From: Arthrobacter sp. Bi83 | GTDB taxonomy: Bacteria; Actinomycetota; Actinomycetes; Actinomycetales; Micrococcaceae | Assembly (NCBI RefSeq): GCF_918698095.1 | Contig: NZ_CAKKLY010000031.1 | Span: 1 to 56,628 of the forward strand | Reading direction: 5' to 3' | DNA length: 56,628 nt | Shown: one piece after another, positions 42,389 through 50,758 of the stretch | How the letters are laid out: the number at the start of each line of letters is the position of its first letter | How positions within the stretch are numbered: the stretch's first letter is position 1 | Position numbers and translations under genes: made by a program | Notes under the pieces: model-generated | Database searches by the model: none | Seen by the model: the letters and a program-made list of their open reading frames with translations, nothing else | What the model was told of the DNA's origin: nothing

Positions 42389-43138
42389 GTGACTGAGCTT
42401 GCCAACCTGACTCCGACCCTGGCGGCAGTCGGGCTCCTCATGGTGTTGACAGCCGGGGTTCTCAAAGCCTTTAAGGTGCCGCACGGCTTCGCCCCCGCGC
42501 TCGCCATCCTTCGCGGAGCCGCGCAACTGGCAGCGGTCAGCCTGATCCTGGGAGCCGTCATTGCCAGCGGCACCTGGGTTGCCGTGGCGCTGGGCGTCAT
42601 GTTCGTTGTCGCTGCCATGACTGCCACGCGCCGCCTCGGCTGGAGCTGGACCCACTTGGCAATGGTTGGCTCGTCGATGGCCGCCGGCATCATTGTTGCG
42701 CTTGCCATCGTCTTCGCCACGGGATCCATCGGTTTCACAGGGCGCTACGCCCTGGCAATCGGCGGCATCGTCATCGGAAACTCCATGACGATTGCGGCAT
42801 TGGCCGGCCGACGGTTCAACGAGGCTGTCATTGACAAGTGGGACCTCGTCGAAGCCTGGCTGGCGCTGGGTGCCACTCCCCGGCAGGCGACCCGGGACAT
42901 GGCGCGCGGGGCGGCGTCCTCGGCCCTCATACCGTCGATCGACCAGACGAAGACAACCGGCCTGGTCACACTGCCCGGGGCCTTCGTGGGAGCCATCTTC
43001 GGCGGGCTTTCACCGTTGGAGGCAGGGCGTTTCCAGATTGTGGTGCTGGCTTCGATCATGGCCGCCGGCTCAATCACCGCAGTGATGCTGGTGCACATGC
43101 TTGCTCCGGTCCGTGTGCGGCCCGGCGCACTACGTTGA
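42389..43138 (+). CDS. FetB/UPF0014-family ABC permease
   Basis: 249 residues with about seven membrane helices. Family marks: ILRGAAQLAAVSLILG near residue 40, IGGIVIGNSMTIAALAGRRF, LGATPRQATRDMARGAASSALIPSIDQTKTTGLVTLPGAFVGAIFGG, which contains the EAA-like coupling loop. FetB works with an ATPase, FetA, in iron export; no ATPase gene is adjacent here. GTG 42389 lacks an SD and is exactly 6 nt after TAGGCT, implying a leaderless mRNA. Confidence 0.88.
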   Translation: MTELANLTPTLAAVGLLMVLTAGVLKAFKVPHGFAPALAILRGAAQLAAVSLILGAVIASGTWVAVALGVMFVVAAMTATRRLGWSWTHLAMVGSSMAAGIIVALAIVFATGSIGFTGRYALAIGGIVIGNSMTIAALAGRRFNEAVIDKWDLVEAWLALGATPRQATRDMARGAASSALIPSIDQTKTTGLVTLPGAFVGAIFGGLSPLEAGRFQIVVLASIMAAGSITAVMLVHMLAPVRVRPGALR

Positions 43139-43199
43139 ACGCCCGGCCAACATTTGGCTCGGGGCGGTCTGACGGTCATGGGTGGCGGAGGAGAAAGCG

Positions 43200-43228
43200 T
43201 TGACTTTGCCATGGACGCTTTATACGCT
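43200..43228 (+). promoter_or_regulatory. promoter of the beta-helix protein gene
   Basis: TTGACT (43200-43205) and TACGCT (43223-43228) with a 17-nt spacer. The leader to ATG 43378 would be about 143 nt and contains the palindrome GCCGACGTCGGC. Confidence 0.5.
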
Positions 43229-43377
43229 GGCTCCTCTGGATGAGTGGCATGCGGCAGCCATCCACCCAAAGGTGGTTCTGTCTAAAAATGGTGCCTCCGT
43301 CCGGTTCCCTTTCCGGCGGCGGCCGACGTCGGCGCTAAGCCGAGTTCCGTAGTTTCCGCACCACCGCAGGCGGATGC

Positions 43378-44703
43378 ATGAGCAAGAAATCCACAAGGGC
43401 TGCAATCCTGGCAGTTGCCGTTCTGGCAGGCGGCTTGCTGGCGGGTGTGACTACTTCCGCCTTGGCGCCGGCGACCACCAATTACTACGTCAGTGCTGCC
43501 GGCAGCGACACCAACCCGGGAACATCGAGTGGATCGCCCTGGCAATCGTTGTCCAAGGTAAACGAAGCCGACCTCAAGCCCGGCGACACAGTGAGCTTCC
43601 GCCGCGGTGATGTGTGGATCGGCATCGTGGAGGTGAGCCGCAACGGAACTGCCGGCTCAGCCATCACGCTGAAGAACTACGGAAGCGGGAGTTTGCCGAC
43701 CGTCACCGGCGGCGAAGGGGGAAACTGTTTCCGGCTCAGCGGCAACTTCATCGAAGTAGACGGGCTGCGCGCCACATCCTGCGGTTACGCGGGCTTTAAC
43801 GTCGCGGGCGACAACAACATCGTCAGAAGTTCGGAAGCCTCCAACAACACGGCTGGCATTAAGGTGAGTTCCGGCTCTGATTTCGGCATGTATGCCAACA
43901 ACTTCCTGGCCGACAACAACGTCATGAACGTCAACACCCCGGGAACCCGGTGCGGCACGCCGCAGGCCGTTGACTGCAGTGACGATTCCGGCGCCTTCGG
44001 CGTGCTCATCAACGGTGACGACAACGAATTTTTCGGCAATACCGTGATCGGCTCCACTGCCGCCTCCTCCGACTTCGGCCGCGACGGTAGCGCCTTCGAG
44101 ATCTACAACGGCAACCGCAACCTGATCCACCACAACAAGGCGATCGACAACAATGTGTTCTCGGAACTGGGACGATCGAAGGGCACTGCCGACGGCAACA
44201 CCTACCGTTACAACCTCGTCCGCGCTTCCTGCGGCCCTGACTGCGCCGAAGCCTCGGGCCTGATCGCCCGCGGAACGGGATCACCCTTCGGCCCGACCAA
44301 CAACACTGTCTTTGAATTCAACACGGTCTGGCTGAACGGCAGCCATTCCCGCGGAGTAGTGTGCCACGCCACGTGCCCGTCCTCGACGGTCATCAGAGGC
44401 AACATTCTGGTGGCCAACCGCAACGCGCTTTGGTTGGATGGCTCCGGCTGGACCGAACAGGCCAACGTCATCAACGGGCCAAGCAACGTGGTGTTGGACA
44501 AGACTTCGACGACGGCCCCGGCCCTCTTCGCGAACGCACCCCAAGATCTCCGGCTGACATCGGCCAGCCCGGCCGTCGACCGGGTCGGCGGCAGTCCTTT
44601 TGGGCTGGACCTGGACCGGGTGCAGGTGCCACAGAGCGGTCTCTGCGGTGGAATCGGAAGGGCCGACGCCGGCGCCTACGAATACGATTCGCCGAATTGC
44701 TAG
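43378..44703 (+). CDS. secreted right-handed parallel beta-helix protein
   Basis: 441 residues. Signal peptide (SKKSTRAAILAVAVLAGGLLAGVTTSALA) followed by TNYYVSAAGSDTNPGTSSGSPWQSL, the usual start of pectate-lyase-like/DUF1565 helices, then repeated Asn-ladder strands (NNIVRSSEASNNTAGIKV, DNEFFGNTVIGSTA, GNRNLIHHNKAIDNNVF). Several Cys pairs are consistent with extracellular disulfides. It probably binds or cleaves a polysaccharide; no catalytic set can be assigned. It has its own promoter and a long leader. Confidence 0.88.
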   Translation: MSKKSTRAAILAVAVLAGGLLAGVTTSALAPATTNYYVSAAGSDTNPGTSSGSPWQSLSKVNEADLKPGDTVSFRRGDVWIGIVEVSRNGTAGSAITLKNYGSGSLPTVTGGEGGNCFRLSGNFIEVDGLRATSCGYAGFNVAGDNNIVRSSEASNNTAGIKVSSGSDFGMYANNFLADNNVMNVNTPGTRCGTPQAVDCSDDSGAFGVLINGDDNEFFGNTVIGSTAASSDFGRDGSAFEIYNGNRNLIHHNKAIDNNVFSELGRSKGTADGNTYRYNLVRASCGPDCAEASGLIARGTGSPFGPTNNTVFEFNTVWLNGSHSRGVVCHATCPSSTVIRGNILVANRNALWLDGSGWTEQANVINGPSNVVLDKTSTTAPALFANAPQDLRLTSASPAVDRVGGSPFGLDLDRVQVPQSGLCGGIGRADAGAYEYDSPNC

Positions 44704-44712
44704 GTCGGAGCC

Positions 44713-44727
44713 GGCACCGGAGGTGCC
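44713..44727 (+). terminator. short hairpin after the beta-helix gene
   Basis: GGCACC-GGA-GGTGCC, 10 nt after the stop. No T-run; weak terminator candidate. Confidence 0.4.
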
Positions 44728-44812
44728 CCGGTCCGGTGTGAGCCCTTCCGCCTGCCGCAGCACCGGAAGATAATCAAGGTAACTGCTCTTAGCGCCATGG
44801 AGGTGGTGGATC

Positions 44813-45121
44813 GTGTCGGTTTATACCTTGGGGATCTGGCTCATCAAACCGGGCCATGAGGACGATTTCGTGAAGGCGTGGCAGGACATGGCCGCACGAA
44901 CGCAGACGGATTTCCCGGAAGCCAAGGGGATTCTGATGCACGACCGGGATGTACCCAACCGATTCATCAGCACGGGACCGTGGGAGTCCCTGGACCAGAT
45001 TGAACGGTGGCGGGCATCGGCCGCATTCACGGAAAGCCTCCAGTCGATCCGCGAAATAGTTGAACACTTCGAGCCTCACACACTGGACGAGGCAGCGACG
45101 ATCGGCACGGCCGCGAAGTAG
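44813..45121 (+). CDS. ABM-fold small protein (monooxygenase-like)
   Basis: 102 residues: YTLGIWLIKPGHEDDFVKAWQDMAAR, GILMHDRDVPNRFISTGPWESLDQIERWRAS and a C-terminal helix. This is the dimeric alpha/beta-barrel (antibiotic biosynthesis monooxygenase-like) fold; function unassigned. Start GTG 44813 has GGAGGT 8 nt upstream. The stop is 2 nt from the end of the convergent protease gene. Confidence 0.82.
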   Translation: MSVYTLGIWLIKPGHEDDFVKAWQDMAARTQTDFPEAKGILMHDRDVPNRFISTGPWESLDQIERWRASAAFTESLQSIREIVEHFEPHTLDEAATIGTAAK

Positions 45122-45123
45122 TC

Positions 45124-47316
45124 CTATCGCCTGCCGCGCCGCCGGACTGCGAGAAGCAGCAATCCGCCGAGGAGCAGGGCAGCGCCTGCCACGCCGCCTG
45201 CCGCAAGCAGGCCGGACGCCCCGGTGTCGGCCAGCCTGTCCGTAGTGCTCGCCGTTGCATCCCGGATGTACGTGATGCCGTCAGGCAGCACAGCCACGAC
45301 GGATGGCTGGGGCGCCGGCTTCAGTTCGGCGGCCCGGACAGAGCGTGCCGGCGCGGCAGGCTTGGACGGCGTGGCCGGGTTTGAAGCGGCTGGTTTCTCG
45401 ACCGTACTGAAGGTGCTTGTCCCGGAGCTGCTGAAGCCGTTGATGGTCTGCGCCGAAAACTGCGTAGCGGAGGCGGGCGCTGTAAACGACCAGTTGCCGT
45501 CAGCGTCTGCTGGGACGTCCAGCGGCTCGTGGGCCGGCAGCACAATTCGGACACTGGAGCCAGCCGGTACAGCGGCGGCCGGAGCTGCCGGGATCCTGCC
45601 CGTGATGCGCTGCCCTGCGGCGATTGGCCCGGCCGGCAGGGGTGCGTCCAGTGCCGGCTTGTTGAGGAACAGCCTCAGCTGGACGCCCGGCAGCACGTTG
45701 AGCGATTCCTGCAGGGTGGCAGCCACAGCGAAGTTTTCTGCCGACGTTCTTGAGTTTCCGGCCGAGTGTGTTCCCACCGCATAGTTTCCGCTGATCCAGG
45801 GACCACCGGAATCGCCTCCGCTTGATTGCACGGATGTGGAGAGGAACCCACGGAAGGATCGGAGGTCGTCCGGCTCGCCGGAGCCGCCCTCTACGACATA
45901 GATCCCCACCTCGTCCACCGTGCCGCACGACCAGCCCGCGGTCCGGCCGGAGCGGCAGACAGCCTGTCCGACGAAGGGGGCGGCGGTGCCCACAATCGGC
46001 ACGGCCCCGGCGCCGAGGTCTGCGGGATCGTCCCATGTGGTCGCGGCAGGCAGCAGGTCGAGGTCGGAACGGATGGATTCAATGACGGCGATGTCGGACC
46101 CCGGTTCCACGGCGCCAGCCGGGTCGGTGCTGATCCTGGCGTTTCCCGGGCCGCCGAACTGGCTGAATCCGAAGGTCCCGAGTTCCCCGGTGACCCCACT
46201 CTCCGCGACGGAGCCACCGGCCGGTTCGCCCGCCGGAAGTGTTACCTCCGCAAGCCGGGCGGTGCCGTCCTCCGCGCAGTGGCCAGCTGTGAGCACCAGC
46301 GGCTCTCCTCCAGGGCTAAAGGCGCTGAACCCCGAAGAGCAGACCACCACACCGTCGATTCGGTAGCCTTGGCCGCCGAGGAAGTCCTCTTCGCTGGCCA
46401 TCGGCTCGCCCTTCTCCAGCACCACGTTGGCGTACTGTGCCACGAATTCCGACGGCGACATGCCGGTCTCGCCGGCGGCCCCCCGCATTACGCCGCCCCC
46501 CGGCTGTTGTCCGCTTTGAGACGCTTTCTCGGGGGAATTGACGCCGCCCGTGCGGATGATGAATTTGCCACCGGCCGCGGCCACAGCCTGCAGGCCTGCT
46601 GCGCCGACGTCGTGCAAATAGGCCCGGTAGAGCTGCTCGGTGCTGGTTGCCTGAAGATCCTTCTCCGGAGCAGGCCCCTGCGCCGGAGTTGCTCGGGCTG
46701 GCGCAGCCTTTGCTGGTGTCTCCGGGGCTGGCGTTGCCCCAGCTGGTGTCGCCGGGGCTGGCGTTGCGTGCGCTGGCGTTGTCTGCACTGGCGTCCCAGG
46801 GACCCGAGCGGCGGACGCTGCGCCCGGGGCGATGAGCACGAATTCGTTCCTGCCAGCCTGGCCGGCCGCGTTGAGCGACGCAACGCTCTTTTGAAGCCCG
46901 GGGCCCGTGCCTTCGACCAGAACATGGCCGTCGTGCAGGCTGAGCGCAACGAAACCGGGCAGCTTCCAGAGCGTGGCCAGCGCATCGGCAGCGCGTTTTC
47001 CCTGCGCACCGGCAGCGTTGAACTCCGCCAGGGTCATGCCGAGATCCCGCGCAACTGCCTCCGCCAGGCCTTCGTCGCTGATACCGGAGGCGCTGACACC
47101 CGTAGCGCCGACACTGGGTTTACTGACACTCGGGCTGCTGACACTCGGTCTACTGGCAACCGACGGCGACGCGGCACCGCCGGTGACTGCCGGCGTCGGA
47201 CTTTCCTCGGCAGCGGAAGCCGGCACGGACCCGAGAGCGGCGCTGAGGGCGACAGCTGCTGCCGCCGCCAGAGCCAGTGCGCGCCGGCCTGCTGCGCCGT
47301 ATGCGGAGGAAGTCAC
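45124..47316 (-). CDS. cell-wall-anchored trypsin-like serine protease
   Basis: 730 residues. Signal peptide (ALALAAAAAVALSAALGSVPASA), Ser/Pro/Val and Pro/Ala/Thr repeats, an alpha-lytic/streptogrisin-like pro-region, then an S1 protease with His346 (LTAGHC), Asp408 (GSDIAVIES) and Ser503 (GGDSGGPW), and disulfide cysteines 326/347 and 454/464. The C-terminus carries a sorting signal LADTG, a hydrophobic helix and RRRGRR, the LAxTG type used by class E sortases. Start GTG 47316 overlaps the stop of the phosphatase gene (GTGA), so the two are translationally coupled. Confidence 0.9.
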   Translation of the reverse strand: MTSSAYGAAGRRALALAAAAAVALSAALGSVPASAAEESPTPAVTGGAASPSVASRPSVSSPSVSKPSVGATGVSASGISDEGLAEAVARDLGMTLAEFNAAGAQGKRAADALATLWKLPGFVALSLHDGHVLVEGTGPGLQKSVASLNAAGQAGRNEFVLIAPGAASAARVPGTPVQTTPAHATPAPATPAGATPAPETPAKAAPARATPAQGPAPEKDLQATSTEQLYRAYLHDVGAAGLQAVAAAGGKFIIRTGGVNSPEKASQSGQQPGGGVMRGAAGETGMSPSEFVAQYANVVLEKGEPMASEEDFLGGQGYRIDGVVVCSSGFSAFSPGGEPLVLTAGHCAEDGTARLAEVTLPAGEPAGGSVAESGVTGELGTFGFSQFGGPGNARISTDPAGAVEPGSDIAVIESIRSDLDLLPAATTWDDPADLGAGAVPIVGTAAPFVGQAVCRSGRTAGWSCGTVDEVGIYVVEGGSGEPDDLRSFRGFLSTSVQSSGGDSGGPWISGNYAVGTHSAGNSRTSAENFAVAATLQESLNVLPGVQLRLFLNKPALDAPLPAGPIAAGQRITGRIPAAPAAAVPAGSSVRIVLPAHEPLDVPADADGNWSFTAPASATQFSAQTINGFSSSGTSTFSTVEKPAASNPATPSKPAAPARSVRAAELKPAPQPSVVAVLPDGITYIRDATASTTDRLADTGASGLLAAGGVAGAALLLGGLLLLAVRRRGRR

Positions 47317-48044
47317 AGGGCCACCCTGGCGCCGAGGGCAGACAGGATGGCTTCCAGCTCCGGCTCCGAAACGCCATGCCGCAGGAGGTACTCCCGGGTG
47401 TTGAGTGACCGAACGAAATCAAGGACGCCTTCCCCGCGGCTTTGCAGGAGCGGCGCCAGGGTTTCTTCGTCCAGGTACCGTTCGTGGGGGTGCGGTGTCA
47501 GCCGTGTGCGGTGACGCTCATTGATGCCGCGCATGGCCGCCTGGTAGCCAGCGACAATATCGCCGTCAGGGGCGCCGGCGAGGTCCTGAAGCATGGCTGC
47601 GACCATGCCGCTGCGGTCCCGTCCTGCCGAGCAATGGATCACGACTCCGCCAGGGGATGCGGCCACAGCCTTGAACACAGCGGCCAGTTTGTCCGGAAAC
47701 AGCCGGGCGTTGGCGGCGTAATAGGCGGGGTCATTGAGGTAGGGGACGCAGAGAGCCTTGAACTCGCGGTTGTCCGGGTCCTCGGTCGGGGCAAATATGA
47801 CGTCGAACGCGGCGAGCGCCCCGCCCACGTCGGGATCGGCGTCCCGGGGTTGCCGTTCGGCGGGGTTGCGGAGGTCGATGACGGTGCGGACGCCGTCATT
47901 GTGTGCGTCCTGCCAGCCGGCGGCCGTGACCCACTCGCGGCGGCCCATCCGGTAGACCGAACCGGCCACGCGCCAAGCATTGACGGCACCGTCCCAGCCC
48001 ACAGGTGCCAGTTCCCTCGCGTTCACGGAGACAGCTAACCACAT
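47313..48044 (-). CDS. tyrosine-protein phosphatase-like protein
   Basis: 243 residues with the P-loop HCSAGRDRSG (Cys-x5-Arg) that defines protein tyrosine/dual-specificity phosphatases of the Tyr_phosphatase_3 group; the upstream DGVRTVIDLRNPAERQ and the downstream ERYLDEETLAPLL blocks also fit. Targets unknown. ATG 48044 is chosen because the start of the family (ARELAPVGWDGAVNAWRVAGSVYRMG) follows shortly; GTG 48026 is an alternative. Its stop overlaps the start of the wall protease gene, implying a shared operon. Confidence 0.85.
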   Translation of the reverse strand: MWLAVSVNARELAPVGWDGAVNAWRVAGSVYRMGRREWVTAAGWQDAHNDGVRTVIDLRNPAERQPRDADPDVGGALAAFDVIFAPTEDPDNREFKALCVPYLNDPAYYAANARLFPDKLAAVFKAVAASPGGVVIHCSAGRDRSGMVAAMLQDLAGAPDGDIVAGYQAAMRGINERHRTRLTPHPHERYLDEETLAPLLQSRGEGVLDFVRSLNTREYLLRHGVSEPELEAILSALGARVAL

Positions 48045-48279
48045 CTTCCGCGCCGGCTGCACTGGCTGCATCCAAGTGGCGCGGCCACTGCCGGCCAAAA
48101 TCGAGTACTCGCGACAGGACCATAGCCCCACGACCAGGCGTACTCTAAGGCGATGAGCGCCATCGCCCGGCCACTGCTGCCTCCACCGGCCATGCCGGGT
48201 CTGATGGCGTGCCGCAACGACGCCGTTTCACCACCGATTAGTTCAAGGCACAGGATCTGCAACGAAAAGGGGACATCCA

Positions 48280-49074
48280 ATGGGCAAGAGGACGACAATC
48301 CGGCGGCGCTCGGCTCTCGCGGCCGGGCTCGCCACTATGGCGATGGCACTGGGCTTCACAGCAGTACCGGCGGAGGCGGCACCGCCCATCGCCTATGTGG
48401 CGCTTGGCGACTCCTATGCCGCAGGGCAGGGGGCAGGGCCTTATCTTGACTCGTGTTTTCGCAGCGACAACAGCTACGCGGCGGACGCCGACGTTGCGAA
48501 GTCTGTCCGCCTCGTCACCAATGCGGCGTGCAGCGGTGCAACGACGTTAGACGTAGCCGCGACGCAATTAGGACGCCTCAAGAAAAACACGGCCCTTGTG
48601 ACCATTACGGCTGGCGCAAATGACCTGAACAGCACTGCCGTCCTGATCGCCTGCCTTCCAGCCCCATCAAGTGCGAACTGCGCGGCCGCCCTCGGATTTG
48701 CCTCGAACATGTTGGGGACAGTCAGTGCCCGGCTGGTTGGCCTCGTGCAGGCCGTCCACGCCGCAGCACCGAACGCGAAAATTGTCCTAACGGGCTACCC
48801 GCATTTGTTCGAACCTGTCGATACTTTTACCGCCACAGCCAACCTGCTGACCGATCGCCTCAACACCGCCATTGCCGCAGCAGCCGACTACACTAAAACG
48901 CAATACGTGGACGTAACCACCGCCTTCGCAGGACACGCCACCAACAGCACCCCCGCTTGGATCAACTACGACCCTCTGACTCCGCTCGCTCCTGACAACT
49001 TCCACCCGAATGCTTCGGGCTACGAGGCATACTACGCGGCGCTCTTGGCTAAGGGTGCCTACTCAAAGTCGTAG
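48280..49074 (+). CDS. secreted SGNH/GDSL hydrolase
   Basis: 264 residues. Signal peptide to about residue 33 (RRRSALAAGLATMAMALGFT, cleavage near AEA-A). Catalytic blocks: GDSYAAG (Ser45), the glycine block, GAND, and Asp239/His242 in DNFHPN. Close in type to streptomycete SGNH lipases/esterases such as those with a disulfide-rich single domain. AGGGGACATCC lies before ATG 48280. It points toward, and ends 10 bp from, a convergent acetyltransferase gene. Confidence 0.9.
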   Translation: MGKRTTIRRRSALAAGLATMAMALGFTAVPAEAAPPIAYVALGDSYAAGQGAGPYLDSCFRSDNSYAADADVAKSVRLVTNAACSGATTLDVAATQLGRLKKNTALVTITAGANDLNSTAVLIACLPAPSSANCAAALGFASNMLGTVSARLVGLVQAVHAAAPNAKIVLTGYPHLFEPVDTFTATANLLTDRLNTAIAAAADYTKTQYVDVTTAFAGHATNSTPAWINYDPLTPLAPDNFHPNASGYEAYYAALLAKGAYSKS

Positions 49075-49084
49075 CACAGCCGTC

Positions 49085-49693
49085 CTACCGCTTCCTGGCC
49101 AGCCTGTACTCGAGGCCGTTGCGGACCATGGGCCACTCGTGTTCCAGGATAGAGAACACCACGGTGTCCCGGAGCACGCCGTCCGAGGTCCGGGAGTGGC
49201 TGCGGAGCACACCGTCCTGCTTGGCTCCGAGCCGGGCGATCGCTTCCCGCGACTGGTGGTTCAGCCAGTGTGTGCGGAATTCGACGGCGGGGCAGCCGAG
49301 CGTTTCGAAGGCATGTTGCAGGAGCAGCAGCTTGGAATCCGCGTTGCTGCCGCTGCCGTGCGAAGAGGCCGCATTCCAGGTTGAGCCGATCTCAACGCGG
49401 GGAGTATCGGCGTCGATGTTCATGTAAGTGGTCATGCCGATCACCCGACCCGGACCGCCCGTGGTCGGGTCTATCAGCCGCGTGGCGAAGGGCAGCATGG
49501 AGCCCAATTCCTGGAGGGCCAGCCGGCGGTCGATTTCTGCAGCCATCCGGTCCGGGGCGGGGACGTTCGTGTACCAGAGCTTCCAAAGTTCGCCGTCGCG
49601 GGCCGCTTCCACCAGTCCGTCGTGGTGGCTGTGCGCCAGTGGCTCAAGGACGACGACCTTGCCGGTCAGGGTGATGGGTTGAATCGGGGTCAC
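49085..49693 (-). CDS. GNAT acetyltransferase
   Basis: 202 residues, RimJ/RimL-type: PITLTGKVVVLEPLAHSHHDGLVEAA, VIGMTTYMNIDADTPRVEIGSTW and AFETLGCPAVEFRTHWLNHQSREAIARLG, followed by KQDGVLRSHSRTSDG. Members acetylate ribosomal proteins or other amines; target unknown. Start GTG 49693; TAGGAT lies exactly 6 nt upstream on the minus strand, which fits a leaderless -10, though AGGA could also act as an SD. Confidence 0.9.
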   Translation of the reverse strand: MTPIQPITLTGKVVVLEPLAHSHHDGLVEAARDGELWKLWYTNVPAPDRMAAEIDRRLALQELGSMLPFATRLIDPTTGGPGRVIGMTTYMNIDADTPRVEIGSTWNAASSHGSGSNADSKLLLLQHAFETLGCPAVEFRTHWLNHQSREAIARLGAKQDGVLRSHSRTSDGVLRDTVVFSILEHEWPMVRNGLEYRLARKR

Positions 49694-49699
49694 CGCACC

Positions 49700-49705
49700 A
49701 TCCTA
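49700..49705 (-). promoter_or_regulatory. leaderless-type -10 box (or SD) of the GNAT gene
   Basis: TAGGAT on the minus strand, 6 nt (49694-49699) before GTG 49693. The internal AGGA makes an SD reading possible. Confidence 0.4.
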
Positions 49706-49783
49706 GAGGCGCCCGATGATGTTCCTATAGACAATTCTTCAAATCGTTTGGCGGCACAAGCAGCGCGAGACAACCCTCACCCT

Positions 49784-49795
49784 TATGCTGGCTGA
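49784..49795 (+). promoter_or_regulatory. leaderless-type -10 box of the DUF5655 gene
   Basis: TATGCT at 49784-49789 ends 6 nt before ATG 49796; no SD. Confidence 0.55.
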
Positions 49796-50137
49796 ATGGC
49801 TCGTACCGCAAGAGAACGCATCGATGGTGACCCGATTTCGTCTGGTGTTTACGGTGCCCTCCTCGATCAGATTTCTGCTTTGGATGGGTGTGAGCTACAG
49901 GAGAACGCGTCCTCGTTCCATGTCACACACGGGCGTGCTTTTCTCGGCATCCACCCCCGGCGGGGCGGCATTCTGGTCAACATCGTCCTGGCGAGGCAGC
50001 TCGAATCCGATCGTGTGCACCGCGCCGAGCGCGTATCGGCCAACCGGTGGCACAACGAAGTCATCCTGAAGGACCCTTCAGAAATTGATGCCGAGGTGCT
50101 GGCCTGGATCCGCGAAGGATATGCGCTCACCGCCTGA
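49796..50137 (+). CDS. DUF5655-like protein (113 aa)
   Basis: Small soluble protein: ALDGCELQENASSFHVTHGRAFLGIHPRRGGILVNIVLARQLES and SANRWHNEVILKDPSEIDAEVLAWIREGY match the DUF5655 pattern, a family linked by sequence to DNA-transport-like proteins but of unknown function. A leaderless -10 box lies 6 nt before the ATG. The 186 bp that follow, up to 50323, contain no gene. Confidence 0.82.
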   Translation: MARTARERIDGDPISSGVYGALLDQISALDGCELQENASSFHVTHGRAFLGIHPRRGGILVNIVLARQLESDRVHRAERVSANRWHNEVILKDPSEIDAEVLAWIREGYALTA

Positions 50138-50323
50138 GGCGGCAGACTTGGCGCTGGATGGTGGCCCGGGTCGGCGTCCGTCATGCAGGACCTTTCAAGC
50201 CGCACGTTCCTATCAAGTCACTACCCCGTCCGGCCGGTCGCCCCTGGTGAGTGGCGGCAGCCCGGTCCGCCTTGAGGAGCCGGCTGTAGGATTCCCGCAT
50301 CCGACAGACCTAGAGGAGCTGCC

Positions 50324-50758
50324 ATGACCAACGAGCCCACCCCGGTAACGCACGCCTTGGACGCCTACGCCGCGGCTGTCTATGCCAAGGATGTCGAGGC
50401 CTTCACCGCGCTCTACGACGACGACATCCACGTCTTTGATTCGTGGGGGCAGTGGCAATACCAGGGCATCGACCAGTGGCGCGGGATGGCGGCAGGCTGG
50501 TTCGGCTCGCTGGGCGACGAGCGTGTGCAGGTCGAGTTCAACGACGTGCAGTCCGCCGTCGGGGATGACGTCGCCTTCGGACATGCGGCCGTCACCTTCG
50601 CCGGCGTTTCGGCGGACGGCGAGCGACTGCGGGCCATGACCAACCGCATCACCGTGAACCTGGCGAAGAAGAACGGCGTCTGGAAGATCGCCCACGAGCA
50701 TTCCTCGCTGCCCATCGATCCGGAGACAGACAAGGGCATGTTTTCGCTGCGCCCTTAG
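50324..50758 (+). CDS. SnoaL-like / nuclear transport factor 2 family protein
   Basis: 144 residues: THALDAYAAAVYAKDVEAFTALYDDDIHVFDSWGQWQYQGIDQWRGMAAGW is the usual SnoaL-type/DUF4440 opening, and the VTFAGVSADGERLRAMTNRITVNLAKKNGVWKIAHEHSSLP end fits. These cone-shaped barrels act as isomerases or bind small ligands. GGAG lies just upstream of ATG 50324. The last bases overlap the convergent dehydrogenase gene. Confidence 0.88.
   Translation: MTNEPTPVTHALDAYAAAVYAKDVEAFTALYDDDIHVFDSWGQWQYQGIDQWRGMAAGWFGSLGDERVQVEFNDVQSAVGDDVAFGHAAVTFAGVSADGERLRAMTNRITVNLAKKNGVWKIAHEHSSLPIDPETDKGMFSLRP

Noticed and set aside
48153..48449. Frame opening after TACTCT before the SGNH gene
   Set aside because: Its composition changes to shadow sequence once it enters the SGNH gene, so I did not list it as a gene; kept only as a finding.
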